In this document: positions 6,220 through 13,738 of the stretch, piece by piece
Numbering within the stretch: position 1 is the first letter of the stretch
Layout: every line of letters starts with the position of its first letter
Source of the DNA: UBA11373 sp046714175
GTDB taxonomy: Bacteria > Actinomycetota > Acidimicrobiia > Spongiisociales > UBA11373
Reading direction: 5' to 3'
DNA length: 39,878 nt
Assembly: GCA_046714175.1 (NCBI GenBank)
Contig: JBKKBI010000103.1
Coordinates: 1 to 39,878 of the forward strand
Program-made: the position numbers and the translations under genes
Notes under the pieces: generated by a model
Databases searched by the model: none
Told to the model about the DNA's origin: nothing
The model's input: the letters and a program-made list of their open reading frames with translations, nothing else

Positions 6220-7760
6220 CTCTCCGCCACCGACTTCATCTCCATGAAGAGCCGCAAGTAGTCGGGTCCGCCCGCCTTGGAGTTCGATCCGGACATCTTG
6301 AATCCACCGAAGGGCTGTACTCCCACGAGGGCACCGGTGATCTTGCGATTGAGGTACAGATTGCCGACGTGAAACTCGCGCCTGGCCCGCTCCAGGCGGC
6401 TGCGATCGCCCGAGTACAGCCCGCCGGTGAGACCGAATTCTGTCCCGTTGGCGATCTCGAGCGCGTGGTCGAAATCGCGGGCGCGGATCACAGACAGCAC
6501 CGGCCCGAAGATCTCGTGCTGGGCGAGACGGGCGGACGGGTCGACACCGGCGAATATCGTGGGCTGGAGATACCAGCCACCATCGCGGTCGATCGCGTCA
6601 CCGCCGAGAACGATGGTGGCCTCACCCCGGCCCTTCTCGATCTCGGCCAGGACGCTGCGATGCTGCGCCGCCGAGATCACCGGACCGACCGCAAAATTCT
6701 GCTCGGGAGGGCCGACCGCGAGCGCCGCGGCCAATGCGACGACCGTCTCGAGGACTTCATCGTGCACCTCGTCGATGAGAATGAGCCGCGATGCCGCCGA
6801 ACACTTCTGACCTTGAAAACCGAAAGCGGATCTCACTGCATCGGCTGCGGCCGCCTTCAGGTCGGCGGTCTCGTCGACGATCATCGCGTCCTTGCCACCC
6901 ATCTCGAGGAAGGTGCGCTTGAGCCACTTCTGTCCCGGAGCGATTCGGGCAGCGCGTTCGGCGATGCGCAGGCCGACCTCCTTGGAGCCGGTGAAGTTGA
7001 CGAAACGCGTCAGCGGGTGATCGACGAGGTGATCGCCGATGGCCGCGCCTGATCCGGGGACGTAGTTGATCACACCCCCTGGTATGCCCGCCTCCGCCAC
7101 CATCTCCATCCACCGCGCCCCGATGACCGGAGTGTTGGAAGCGGGCTTGACGACGATTGTGTTGCCGGCGAGGACGGGACCCATTGCCATGCCGATGAGG
7201 ATCGCTCCGGGAAAGTTCCACGGCGGGATCGCCACCCCGGCACCGATCGGGATCAGGTGCGACTCGTTGTCTTCCCCGGGGACCTGCACGACTTCGAGGG
7301 GTTCGGCCATGCGGATTGCCTGGCGGGCGTAGTAGTCGACGAAGTCGATCGCCTCGGCGACGTCGGCCTCGGCCTCACCCCAGTTCTTCCCCGCCTCGAG
7401 GGTCTCGATGGCGGCGAGTTCGTACTTGTTGCGGCGCATGATCGCCGCCAGGCGAACTCCAATCCGGGCCCGCTCCTCCGCCGAACGCGCGGCCCACGCC
7501 GGGAAGGCCTCCCAGGCTGCGCCCAAGGCGGCCTCTGCCTCGGCGATCCCGCCGGCGGCCACCACCCCGACCACCTCGTCGGGCCGGGCGGGATTGACGC
7601 TGGTGACACCCTCCGCGGTGTCGACTGCCTCGCCGCCGATCACGAGTGGGTATCGGTTCCCGAAGCGAGCCCGCACCCCGGCGAGAGCGATCTCATATGC
7701 GGCCTTGCGTCCGGGGTCGGAGAAGTCCGAGTAGGGCTCGGGTCGATATGGCTCGAACAT
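6207..7760 (-). CDS. pruA: L-glutamate gamma-semialdehyde (P5C) dehydrogenase
   Basis: A 517-residue NAD-dependent aldehyde dehydrogenase that oxidises glutamate-5-semialdehyde to glutamate, the second step of proline and arginine catabolism. Catalytic Cys320 lies in GQKCSAASR and the general base Glu286 in FLEMGGKD. Both sit at the numbering of the Bacillus RocA/P5CDH enzymes, and PPWNFPGAILIGM is the family's NAD-binding segment. It is a stand-alone enzyme; no proline dehydrogenase is in the window. The start is ATG 7760 with a GAGGAG ribosome site. The C-terminal codons and stop lie in a heptamer repeat, so the tail may vary between strains. Confidence 0.95.
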   Translation of the reverse strand: MFEPYRPEPYSDFSDPGRKAAYEIALAGVRARFGNRYPLVIGGEAVDTAEGVTSVNPARPDEVVGVVAAGGIAEAEAALGAAWEAFPAWAARSAEERARIGVRLAAIMRRNKYELAAIETLEAGKNWGEAEADVAEAIDFVDYYARQAIRMAEPLEVVQVPGEDNESHLIPIGAGVAIPPWNFPGAILIGMAMGPVLAGNTIVVKPASNTPVIGARWMEMVAEAGIPGGVINYVPGSGAAIGDHLVDHPLTRFVNFTGSKEVGLRIAERAARIAPGQKWLKRTFLEMGGKDAMIVDETADLKAAAADAVRSAFGFQGQKCSAASRLILIDEVHDEVLETVVALAAALAVGPPEQNFAVGPVISAAQHRSVLAEIEKGRGEATIVLGGDAIDRDGGWYLQPTIFAGVDPSARLAQHEIFGPVLSVIRARDFDHALEIANGTEFGLTGGLYSGDRSRLERARREFHVGNLYLNRKITGALVGVQPFGGFKMSGSNSKAGGPDYLRLFMEMKSVAERHRG

Positions 7761-7828
7761 CGCGGCTCCTCGAGGTGGACCAACTCCTGCAGTATCGCGC
7801 CCTCCGGAGGCAGATCAGGAACTGTCGG

Positions 7829-9121
7829 TCATGCCGATTGGGCCTGGTCGGCTGCCGTCCATTCCCGGGGCCGGTCATCCACGCCCTGTAACACCACCCG
7901 GGACGCCACCAGGAACACGATCAGCGCTCCGAGTGCCACCTCGCGCGGCAAACCCGCCAGCGTCACGATCACGCCCCAGACCAGCGGCCCGAGGAAGGTG
8001 GCAAAGCGGCCGACGGTGGCATACAGCCCGTAGAACTCTCCGAGGTGGCGCGGCGGGGAGATGCGTTGCATGTACACCCGATCCGCCGCCCACGTCGCCC
8101 CCAACGCCAAACCGCCGAGGCCGCCCAGCGGCCACGCCAGAGCCCGGGACTCCGCAGCTCCGGCGACCACGCCGATGGTCATCGCCACCATCCACGTGTA
8201 GAGGACGGCATGGAGCAGACGACGCGGGCCGAATCGATCGACCAGCCGACCCCCGAAATACCCGCCGACAATGGCGGCGGTGATTGCCGCGGTGAGAAGC
8301 AGCTGCAGATCGGTCGAAGTGAAGCCGAGTTCCTCCTTGGCGTAGATGGTCAGGTAGCCCCCGATCAACGTGTTCACCGCGTCGGTGTACAGGAATCGAC
8401 CGACGAGAAACCGCGCCACACCGCGATGGGTGCGCGCCCGGCGCCACGACGCCGCCAGCCGGCGCACGCTGGAGCGCATAGTCGGCGCCGGTCCCGGCTC
8501 CGCGGGACGGGGACGCTCTTGCACCCAGAAGAAGGTGGGCAGGGCAAAAAGAAGAAAGAGGACCGCGAGCACGCGGAACACAGCCTCGTGACCGTGATCG
8601 CCCAGCAGCAGCGCACCGACGATCACAGCGACGAACGACCCGAGGTAACCGACCGCGATCCCGATCCCGGAAACCTTGCCGACATTCTCGGGTGTGGAGA
8701 CGTCCGGGAGCATGGCGTCGTAAACCACCGACCCGAGATTGAAACCGATCAGCGCCACGGCGAACAACGCCAGCGACGCCGTCACCGAAACAGAACCGAG
8801 GAAGAAGGTCGGAACTACCGCGAGCACGGTCATCGGAATGAGGTACGGAAGTCGCGTGCCGCGGTGGTCGCTGCGGGCTCCGATCCACGGCCCGAGGACG
8901 ATCACTATGACCATGGCGGCGTCGACCGCGAGGGTCAACGCCAGATCTACGGTGTCTCCGCGGGTCAGCCAGCCCGGGAGCTGGGCCTGATTGTCGGTGA
9001 GCCACTCGGCGAAGTAGAGGGAACCCACCCCGAGGGCAAAGATGGTGTTGGCCAGGTCGTACACCGCCCAGGCGACGACGCTGCGGCGTGCGGGTTGCCA
9101 GGCGGGGACCACTCGCGGCAA
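7829..9121 (-). CDS. MFS transporter, UMF1/Atg22-like
   Basis: A 430-residue major facilitator with about 12 hydrophobic helices. The opening WAVYDLANTIFALGV and the YDAMLPDVSTPENVG loop are hallmarks of the UMF1 family, bacterial relatives of the fungal vacuolar effluxer Atg22. No substrate can be assigned. The start is uncertain: the TTG at 9121 opens the frame, while the GTG at 9112, three codons later, is an alternative. Neither has a clear ribosome site, and a small inverted repeat (CCAGG/CCTGG) sits just upstream. It appears to be the third gene of an operon with the phosphoribosyltransferase and a small Cys-containing protein. Confidence 0.88.
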   Translation of the reverse strand: MPRVVPAWQPARRSVVAWAVYDLANTIFALGVGSLYFAEWLTDNQAQLPGWLTRGDTVDLALTLAVDAAMVIVIVLGPWIGARSDHRGTRLPYLIPMTVLAVVPTFFLGSVSVTASLALFAVALIGFNLGSVVYDAMLPDVSTPENVGKVSGIGIAVGYLGSFVAVIVGALLLGDHGHEAVFRVLAVLFLLFALPTFFWVQERPRPAEPGPAPTMRSSVRRLAASWRRARTHRGVARFLVGRFLYTDAVNTLIGGYLTIYAKEELGFTSTDLQLLLTAAITAAIVGGYFGGRLVDRFGPRRLLHAVLYTWMVAMTIGVVAGAAESRALAWPLGGLGGLALGATWAADRVYMQRISPPRHLGEFYGLYATVGRFATFLGPLVWGVIVTLAGLPREVALGALIVFLVASRVVLQGVDDRPREWTAADQAQSA

Positions 9122-9145
9122 GGTACCAGGGGTCCTGGACGCTTT

Positions 9146-9349
9146 CTAAGCGGCGATGCGGGCCGGACCGTCGCACAACGGGCAATCACCCGCAGGGCAG
9201 CGCTCCACGACCTCGGCCCCGAGCCGTCGCAACGCCGTGACGGCGGCGACGAGATCACCGACGCCTCCGGGCTGCTTGCTGGGAGAGGAATCTTGCTTCA
9301 TGCTCACGAAGGTAAGACGCACCAGTGACAGGAATCGGTTCCGAATCAT
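9146..9349 (-). CDS. Small protein with C-terminal Cys cluster, unknown function
   Basis: A 67-residue frame between the phosphoribosyltransferase and MFS genes. Its ATG at 9349 overlaps the preceding TGA in an ATGA junction, which is good evidence for translational coupling. An internal ATG at 9301 would give 51 residues, and the intervening 16 residues are basic and hydrophobic. Near the C-terminus is Cys-x4-Cys-x2-Cys (CPAGDCPLC), which could bind zinc or an iron-sulfur cluster. The middle (GDLVAAVTALRRLGAEVV) should be helical. I do not recognise a family. Confidence 0.6.
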   Translation of the reverse strand: MIRNRFLSLVRLTFVSMKQDSSPSKQPGGVGDLVAAVTALRRLGAEVVERCPAGDCPLCDGPARIAA

Positions 9350-9966
9350 CCGCTCAATAACGCGAGCACTTCCCGATCCGAGACCTGGCTGAAGTCGTCG
9401 TAGAACACCCCCACCGCCCCGAACGGCTCTGGCTGCAGGGGACAGACCAGCTCGTCGGCCAGCGCTGTCAGTGCGGCGATCGTGGATGGTGGCCCTACCG
9501 GGAGCGCGCCCACCAGCCAGCGCGGACCGGCGCGACGGGCCAGACCCAGGGCGGCGGCCACAGTGGCCCCGGTGGCGACCCCATCGTCGGCAACGACTAC
9601 CACCCGTCCTCCCATCTCGGGCAATCCCCCAAAGGCGTGCTGACGCCTTCTCGCCTCGACGGTCGCGACCGCAACGAGCCGGTCACGCCCGGCAGCGTCG
9701 ATATCGAGAGCGCGCAGCAAGGGGAGGTCGAGGTCCACGACACCGTCGGCGGTGACCGCGCCGACTGCCAGTTCCGGGTTGTGCGGAGCCCGCACCTTCA
9801 CCGCCACCAGCGCTGCCAGTTCCGCCTGCAGACCGGCGGCGATTCCCGCCGCCACCACCACGCCGCCCCGGGGAATCCCCAACACCAATGGGCTTTCACC
9901 GCCGATGTGCGCGAGCAGACCTGCCAGCACCTCACCGGCGTGACTGCGGTCGCGGTAACCGGCCAC
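9346..9966 (-). CDS. Phosphoribosyltransferase-family protein (COG1926-like)
   Basis: A 206-residue type I phosphoribosyltransferase fold. The PRPP-binding signature VVVVADDGVATGAT is at residues 122-135. An early LGIPRGGVVVAAGIA segment is typical of the 'predicted phosphoribosyltransferase' group, which often accompanies hydrolases or transport genes. The nucleobase substrate is unknown, and some members may be regulatory rather than salvage enzymes. The start is a GTG at 9966 with no ribosome site but a TAGCCT -10 six nt upstream, so the mRNA is probably leaderless. Its TGA overlaps the start of the next small ORF. Confidence 0.9.
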   Translation of the reverse strand: MAGYRDRSHAGEVLAGLLAHIGGESPLVLGIPRGGVVVAAGIAAGLQAELAALVAVKVRAPHNPELAVGAVTADGVVDLDLPLLRALDIDAAGRDRLVAVATVEARRRQHAFGGLPEMGGRVVVVADDGVATGATVAAALGLARRAGPRWLVGALPVGPPSTIAALTALADELVCPLQPEPFGAVGVFYDDFSQVSDREVLALLSG

Positions 9967-9972
9967 GGTCCC

Positions 9973-9978
9973 AGGCTA
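9973..9978 (-). promoter_or_regulatory. Leaderless-type -10 (TAGCCT) of the phosphoribosyltransferase gene
   Basis: TAGCCT, 6 nt (gggacc), then the GTG at 9966. It diverges from the lipid kinase promoter about 46 bp away. Confidence 0.6.
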
Positions 9979-10024
9979 AAGCCGGGAACCGATGACCGTG
10001 GACAACCGGTGGCGAGTAGCCCCC

Positions 10025-10030
10025 TACCGT
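10025..10030 (+). promoter_or_regulatory. Leaderless-type -10 (TACCGT) of the lipid kinase gene
   Basis: TACCGT followed by gaccgca (7 nt) and the ATG at 10038. The alternative GTG at 10029 lies inside this element, so the hexamer argues for the ATG start. Confidence 0.55.
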
Positions 10031-10037
10031 GACCGCA

Positions 10038-10976
10038 ATGCAACGGCTGCTGCTCATCGCCAATCCGGCGGCTTCGGGTTTCACCGCGGCAATGCACCGC
10101 CAGGTCGTGGCCACCCTGCGCCACAAGTTCGACGTGACCCCGATCTGGCCAGCTGGCCCCACCGAGGCCGAGACCTCCGCCGCGGCGGCGGCCGGCGAGG
10201 GTTATGCGGTCGTCGCCGCCATGGGCGGCGACGGCATCGTCCATCGGGTGGCGAACGGGATCGCCGGGACCGCGGCGTGCCTGGCGGTGATTCCGGCCGG
10301 TACCGGAAACGTGTTCGCCCGGATCACGGGCTACCCGCGCCGCGGAACAGCCGCCGCCGAAGCAGTCGTTGCGGCCACCAGGGTCATCGACATGCCCACC
10401 ATCCGCGTCGACGCCGTCGGCCGCGAGTCGCAGCTGACGCGTACCGCCCTGTTCGCAGTCGGAGTCGGCTACGACGCCGACGTCATCCAGGACTCCGAAC
10501 GCCGCCCGCTGCGAAAGGTAGGCGCCGGCACGATCCACTACACCCGAAGTGCGGTGGGCGTGGCGTTGCGCCGCTATCGCAATCGTGCCCCGGACCTGAC
10601 GGTCACCGTCGATGGGGATCGCACTCGCGCAGTCACGGTGATCGCGCAGGTCTACGACCGATTCACATTCCTGGGACGGCGCGGAATGAGTCTGTCCCCC
10701 AAAGGCGGGCCAGCTGCAATCACCCTGCACCGAGCGACGCCGGGCCGGTTGATGCGACTCGTGGCCCGATCCGCCCGGCGTCGCGATCCGGGGCGGGTGT
10801 CGGGCGTGACCCTTTGGCACCCGTTTGGGACCCTCGAGGTGGTTGCCGACGGCACCGTCGGGCTCGAAGCCGACGGCGAGTACCTGGGTGAGATGGTGCA
10901 GGTGCGACTGACCGTGATTACCGAGTCGTTGCGGTTGCTCGATCCCCGCTCGCGCCCGAAGGGCGCCCGCGAATAG
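10038..10976 (+). CDS. Diacylglycerol kinase-family lipid kinase
   Basis: A 312-residue soluble lipid kinase of the DagK_cat/YegS group, which phosphorylates diacylglycerol or a related lipid with ATP. The GGDG nucleotide-binding motif is at residues 63-66, followed by IPAGTGNVFAR, the second conserved block. The C-terminal beta-domain ends with EADGEYLGEM and a final LDP, as is usual. The substrate (diacylglycerol, sphingoid base or other) cannot be told from sequence. ATG 10038 is preferred over GTG 10029 because of the promoter position. It runs convergently into the GTPase pair with a 14-bp gap. Confidence 0.92.
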   Translation: MQRLLLIANPAASGFTAAMHRQVVATLRHKFDVTPIWPAGPTEAETSAAAAAGEGYAVVAAMGGDGIVHRVANGIAGTAACLAVIPAGTGNVFARITGYPRRGTAAAEAVVAATRVIDMPTIRVDAVGRESQLTRTALFAVGVGYDADVIQDSERRPLRKVGAGTIHYTRSAVGVALRRYRNRAPDLTVTVDGDRTRAVTVIAQVYDRFTFLGRRGMSLSPKGGPAAITLHRATPGRLMRLVARSARRRDPGRVSGVTLWHPFGTLEVVADGTVGLEADGEYLGEMVQVRLTVITESLRLLDPRSRPKGARE

Positions 10977-10990
10977 GTCGCGGCCCGATT

Positions 10991-12232
10991 TCAGTCGTCG
11001 GCTACGCCGATACCTAGCTGGACCTCGGCCTGAGCCGAGTCGACGGCCAGACCCGCCACCACCGCCGCCAACGAGGCCCTCTCCCACAGGATCCGGCGCA
11101 GCGGGGCGCCGATGCGCTCCTGCAACTCCACCTCGAGCACCTCGGCGCGGGCCTGGATCAGGACCGGGTCGCCGGCCGCCACCCGGGAGAACATCCCGTC
11201 CATCACACCCAACGCCGCTCGCACCTGTTCCTCGACCCGGTCCGGGTTGAATGCCTGGCGGATGCGAACCCCGAACACCCCGCCGGCGGCACCGGACAAT
11301 GCTCCGACGAAGTGCTCTATCGCCCGCAGGGACTCCTCGAGCGGCGCCACCCGCGGAGCATCGGGGGCCAACGCCGCCACCGCCGTGGTGTACACGGACT
11401 TCCAGCGCGACTCGAAGTCGAGCGAACTGTGCGTGTGTACTCCGCTCGCGGCCGCGACGCGATGCGCGGCCTGACGCGCCTCTTCCACGACCCGGCCCAG
11501 GTGGATGCGCTTTTCGTCGAGGCGGGAGGTGAGGTGCGAGAACAGCGCGTCGACACCCAGTCGGGGGCCAGTCGGGGGATCGGCCGCGACCTCGAACACC
11601 ATTGGGCGGGGAAAGCCGTCCAACTGGAGCAACTCGTGGAGGTGGGCGCGGAGGAGACCGCGCTCGTCGGGTGCCACGAGGTCGATCTGGTTGATTACGA
11701 ACACCATCCGGTCCGCGGCGCCAACGAGGGGAGCAAGGAACTCCCGATGCAGGGATTCGGCGCCGTACTTGAGCGGATCGAGCACCCAGATGCCGACATC
11801 GACCATGGGAAGGATCTCTTCGACCCGGCGGCGATGTGCGACATCGAGGCTGTCGACGTCGGTCATGTCGATGATCGCCAGACCGGGAGCCTTCCGCTGC
11901 TGGCGGCGGTGGCTGACCTGGAGTTGGTCGAGAAGGGCAACAAGTGCGGGCTCGGCGGATTCGGGAATCCACGCCAGCGGGTCCGTGGTGTGGGGGCGCA
12001 CCGGGCTGGTAGACGCGATCCGTTCTCCGGCGAGTGCATTGAGCAGGCTCGACTTGCCCACGCCGGTGCCACCCAGGAGCGCGGTGACGAGAGTGCCGCC
12101 GAGATGCCCGACCCGGCTGCGGACGCTCCGAGCGGAGCTGCGGGCGCGGGCGAGGTCATCGGGGTGAAGATGTCCCTCAGCTAGACCGACGACTAGGTCG
12201 AGTCCGTCGACGAGGGCAGTGACGTCGCTCAC
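10991..12232 (-). CDS. YfjP-like P-loop GTPase (second of a tandem pair)
   Basis: A 413-residue GTPase. The G1 P-loop GGTGVGKSS spans residues 54-62 and G2 is in the HTTDP segment. G3 reads DMTDVDS (122-128), the DxPDxDS-like variant of YfjP/dynamin-related GTPases rather than DxxG. G4 is NQID (181-184). The remaining ~210 residues are helical, with no clear transmembrane segment, unlike Streptomyces DynA/DynB. The GTG start overlaps the upstream GTPase stop (GTGA), so the two proteins are likely made in equal amounts and may heterodimerise. Role unknown; membrane remodelling or ribosome-linked functions are possible by family only. Confidence 0.85.
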   Translation of the reverse strand: MSDVTALVDGLDLVVGLAEGHLHPDDLARARSSARSVRSRVGHLGGTLVTALLGGTGVGKSSLLNALAGERIASTSPVRPHTTDPLAWIPESAEPALVALLDQLQVSHRRQQRKAPGLAIIDMTDVDSLDVAHRRRVEEILPMVDVGIWVLDPLKYGAESLHREFLAPLVGAADRMVFVINQIDLVAPDERGLLRAHLHELLQLDGFPRPMVFEVAADPPTGPRLGVDALFSHLTSRLDEKRIHLGRVVEEARQAAHRVAAASGVHTHSSLDFESRWKSVYTTAVAALAPDAPRVAPLEESLRAIEHFVGALSGAAGGVFGVRIRQAFNPDRVEEQVRAALGVMDGMFSRVAAGDPVLIQARAEVLEVELQERIGAPLRRILWERASLAAVVAGLAVDSAQAEVQLGIGVADD

Positions 12233-13668
12233 GACTCCTCCCCCAGGTCGAGGGCGGCGAACACACCTGCCGGAAGCGGTGGCCCCAACCGGGCGGTGAA
12301 CCGTGCCGAGTCCGTGGCGACGATGCCCGCCAGTTCATCAGCGAGCCGATCCCGCGCCACGGCGGCCACCCCGGGGTGGCGCCGCAACACCCGGCGCTCC
12401 CTGCGGTCGGGGATATGGGCCGGGTCGAACACCGCGTGACGCACCGCGGCGATGAGGTGCGCGGCGTCGCGCGGCCGCACCCGCTTGCCCGATAGCTCGG
12501 TGGCGATCCGGGGCACGTCGGATTGCCACCACTCGAACCGTTCCCGGGCGATCGCCGGCGTGGAGTCGTCGTGAGTGAACAAACCCGGATCTGCCCCACC
12601 TTCGAGCCCCTGCCATCTCTCCGCCGATCGCAGCGCGGCCCGGCCCGCCCGCCGGGCGGCAGCCGCCGCCAGCGCTGCGCCGAGTGCTTCCGGGTGGGCA
12701 GCGAGGCCGGCGAACTCCCCCGCGCCGACCGCCGCGTCCACCTGGTCCCCGGCGGCACCAAAGGCAAGGCGCACCACATCGGCGAGTGCGGCGCGCCGCA
12801 CCGCAGCCGACAAGACACCCGTGCGAACCTCCTGGAGGAGGTAAGCCGCTCGCCTGGTGGTAGCCGGGACCGTTGCTCCGATGACACGATCGCGGTTGGA
12901 GTCGTCGCCGAGTCGCTCCAATTCCTTGCGCAGTGTGAGCACAGCCTCGGAAGCGAGGCCATCGCGCTCCGCCGAGATGAGCCCTTCGGCAACGCCAACC
13001 ACCCGCGACGGGTCCGGGTCGTCGAGGATCCCGGATCGCGACAGCTTGAACGCAAAGTCTCCGAGCAGGACGCGCTGCAACTCGGGGGACGCCGGTAGCC
13101 GGTTGAGGACGATGACTGTGGGCATCCCGCGACGCACGGCGCGATGCGCCAGATCGAACCCGGCAGCGTCGGCGTACCGATTGGCGGCAGCCACCAGAAC
13201 GCACACGTCGGCGAGGTCGACCAGGTCGTGGCATATCGACCTCCCCTCCGGCCCGAACACGTCCGGGGGCGGCGAATCCACCAGCACGAGCCCATGGGGA
13301 GGCGGAATCAGACTGTCGACCACCCTTCCCGGTAACCGGCGTCGGGCGCCGTCGAGCGTGGCGGGGAGAGCACCGGCGCCCCAAGCCACCGGCTCGATGG
13401 TGGTGGGGCGGCGGCTGCCGGAGCCGGAGACCCGGCGGCGCGCCAGCGAGTTGAGCAGGGTCGACTTGCCCGATCCGGAAACGCCGACGACCGCCACCAC
13501 CAGGTCGTCCCCGGGATGCGTCACCCGGGGCAGCAGATAGTCGCCCACCAGGCGCAGGGCTTCACCGTGGGCGGCGGCGGCGGCGGGGTCGGCCATGGTC
13601 AGGTCGATCCGCTGCAGTGCCGCAGCCACCGCGGCGAGTCGCGATGGCGACGGAGCGTGGTCGAGCAT
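12229..13668 (-). CDS. P-loop GTPase (first of a tandem pair)
   Basis: A 479-residue P-loop protein. The Walker A motif GVSGSGKST is at residues 62-70. TTIEPVAW is the putative G2 threonine region. The G3-like strand is LVLVDSPPPD, and LNRLPASP stands where NKxD is expected, so guanine specificity is not assured. The C-terminal half is helical. The start is ATG 13668; a longer frame extends to 14562 but is the antisense of the divergent gene. A CACAAT -10 lies 6 nt upstream. Its stop overlaps the start of the second GTPase by 4 bp. Actinobacteria often carry such GTPase pairs, with dynamin-related members the best known. Confidence 0.83.
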   Translation of the reverse strand: MLDHAPSPSRLAAVAAALQRIDLTMADPAAAAAHGEALRLVGDYLLPRVTHPGDDLVVAVVGVSGSGKSTLLNSLARRRVSGSGSRRPTTIEPVAWGAGALPATLDGARRRLPGRVVDSLIPPPHGLVLVDSPPPDVFGPEGRSICHDLVDLADVCVLVAAANRYADAAGFDLAHRAVRRGMPTVIVLNRLPASPELQRVLLGDFAFKLSRSGILDDPDPSRVVGVAEGLISAERDGLASEAVLTLRKELERLGDDSNRDRVIGATVPATTRRAAYLLQEVRTGVLSAAVRRAALADVVRLAFGAAGDQVDAAVGAGEFAGLAAHPEALGAALAAAAARRAGRAALRSAERWQGLEGGADPGLFTHDDSTPAIARERFEWWQSDVPRIATELSGKRVRPRDAAHLIAAVRHAVFDPAHIPDRRERRVLRRHPGVAAVARDRLADELAGIVATDSARFTARLGPPLPAGVFAALDLGEES

Positions 13669-13674
13669 GTTCCG

Positions 13675-13680
13675 ATTGTG
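13675..13680 (-). promoter_or_regulatory. Leaderless-type -10 (CACAAT) of the GTPase operon
   Basis: CACAAT, 6 nt (cggaac), then ATG 13668. The first T of TAnnnT is replaced by C. It is divergent from the element at 13727. Confidence 0.45.
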
Positions 13681-13726
13681 CCACGGCCCCGGAGCACGGA
13701 CCCCGGATCCTGTCACTGCCCGGGGA

Positions 13727-13732
13727 TACCTT
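13727..13732 (+). promoter_or_regulatory. Leaderless-type -10 (TACCTT) of the PD-(D/E)XK gene
   Basis: TACCTT, 6 nt (gccccc), then ATG 13739. It fixes the start well inside a longer open frame. Confidence 0.55.
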
Positions 13733-13738
13733 GCCCCC

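Noticed and set aside
8045..9328. A 427-residue plus-strand frame opposite the MFS gene
   Set aside because: It is an Arg/Asp/His-rich antisense frame, low-complexity and typical of GC-rich shadow frames; the minus-strand MFS has clear family motifs.
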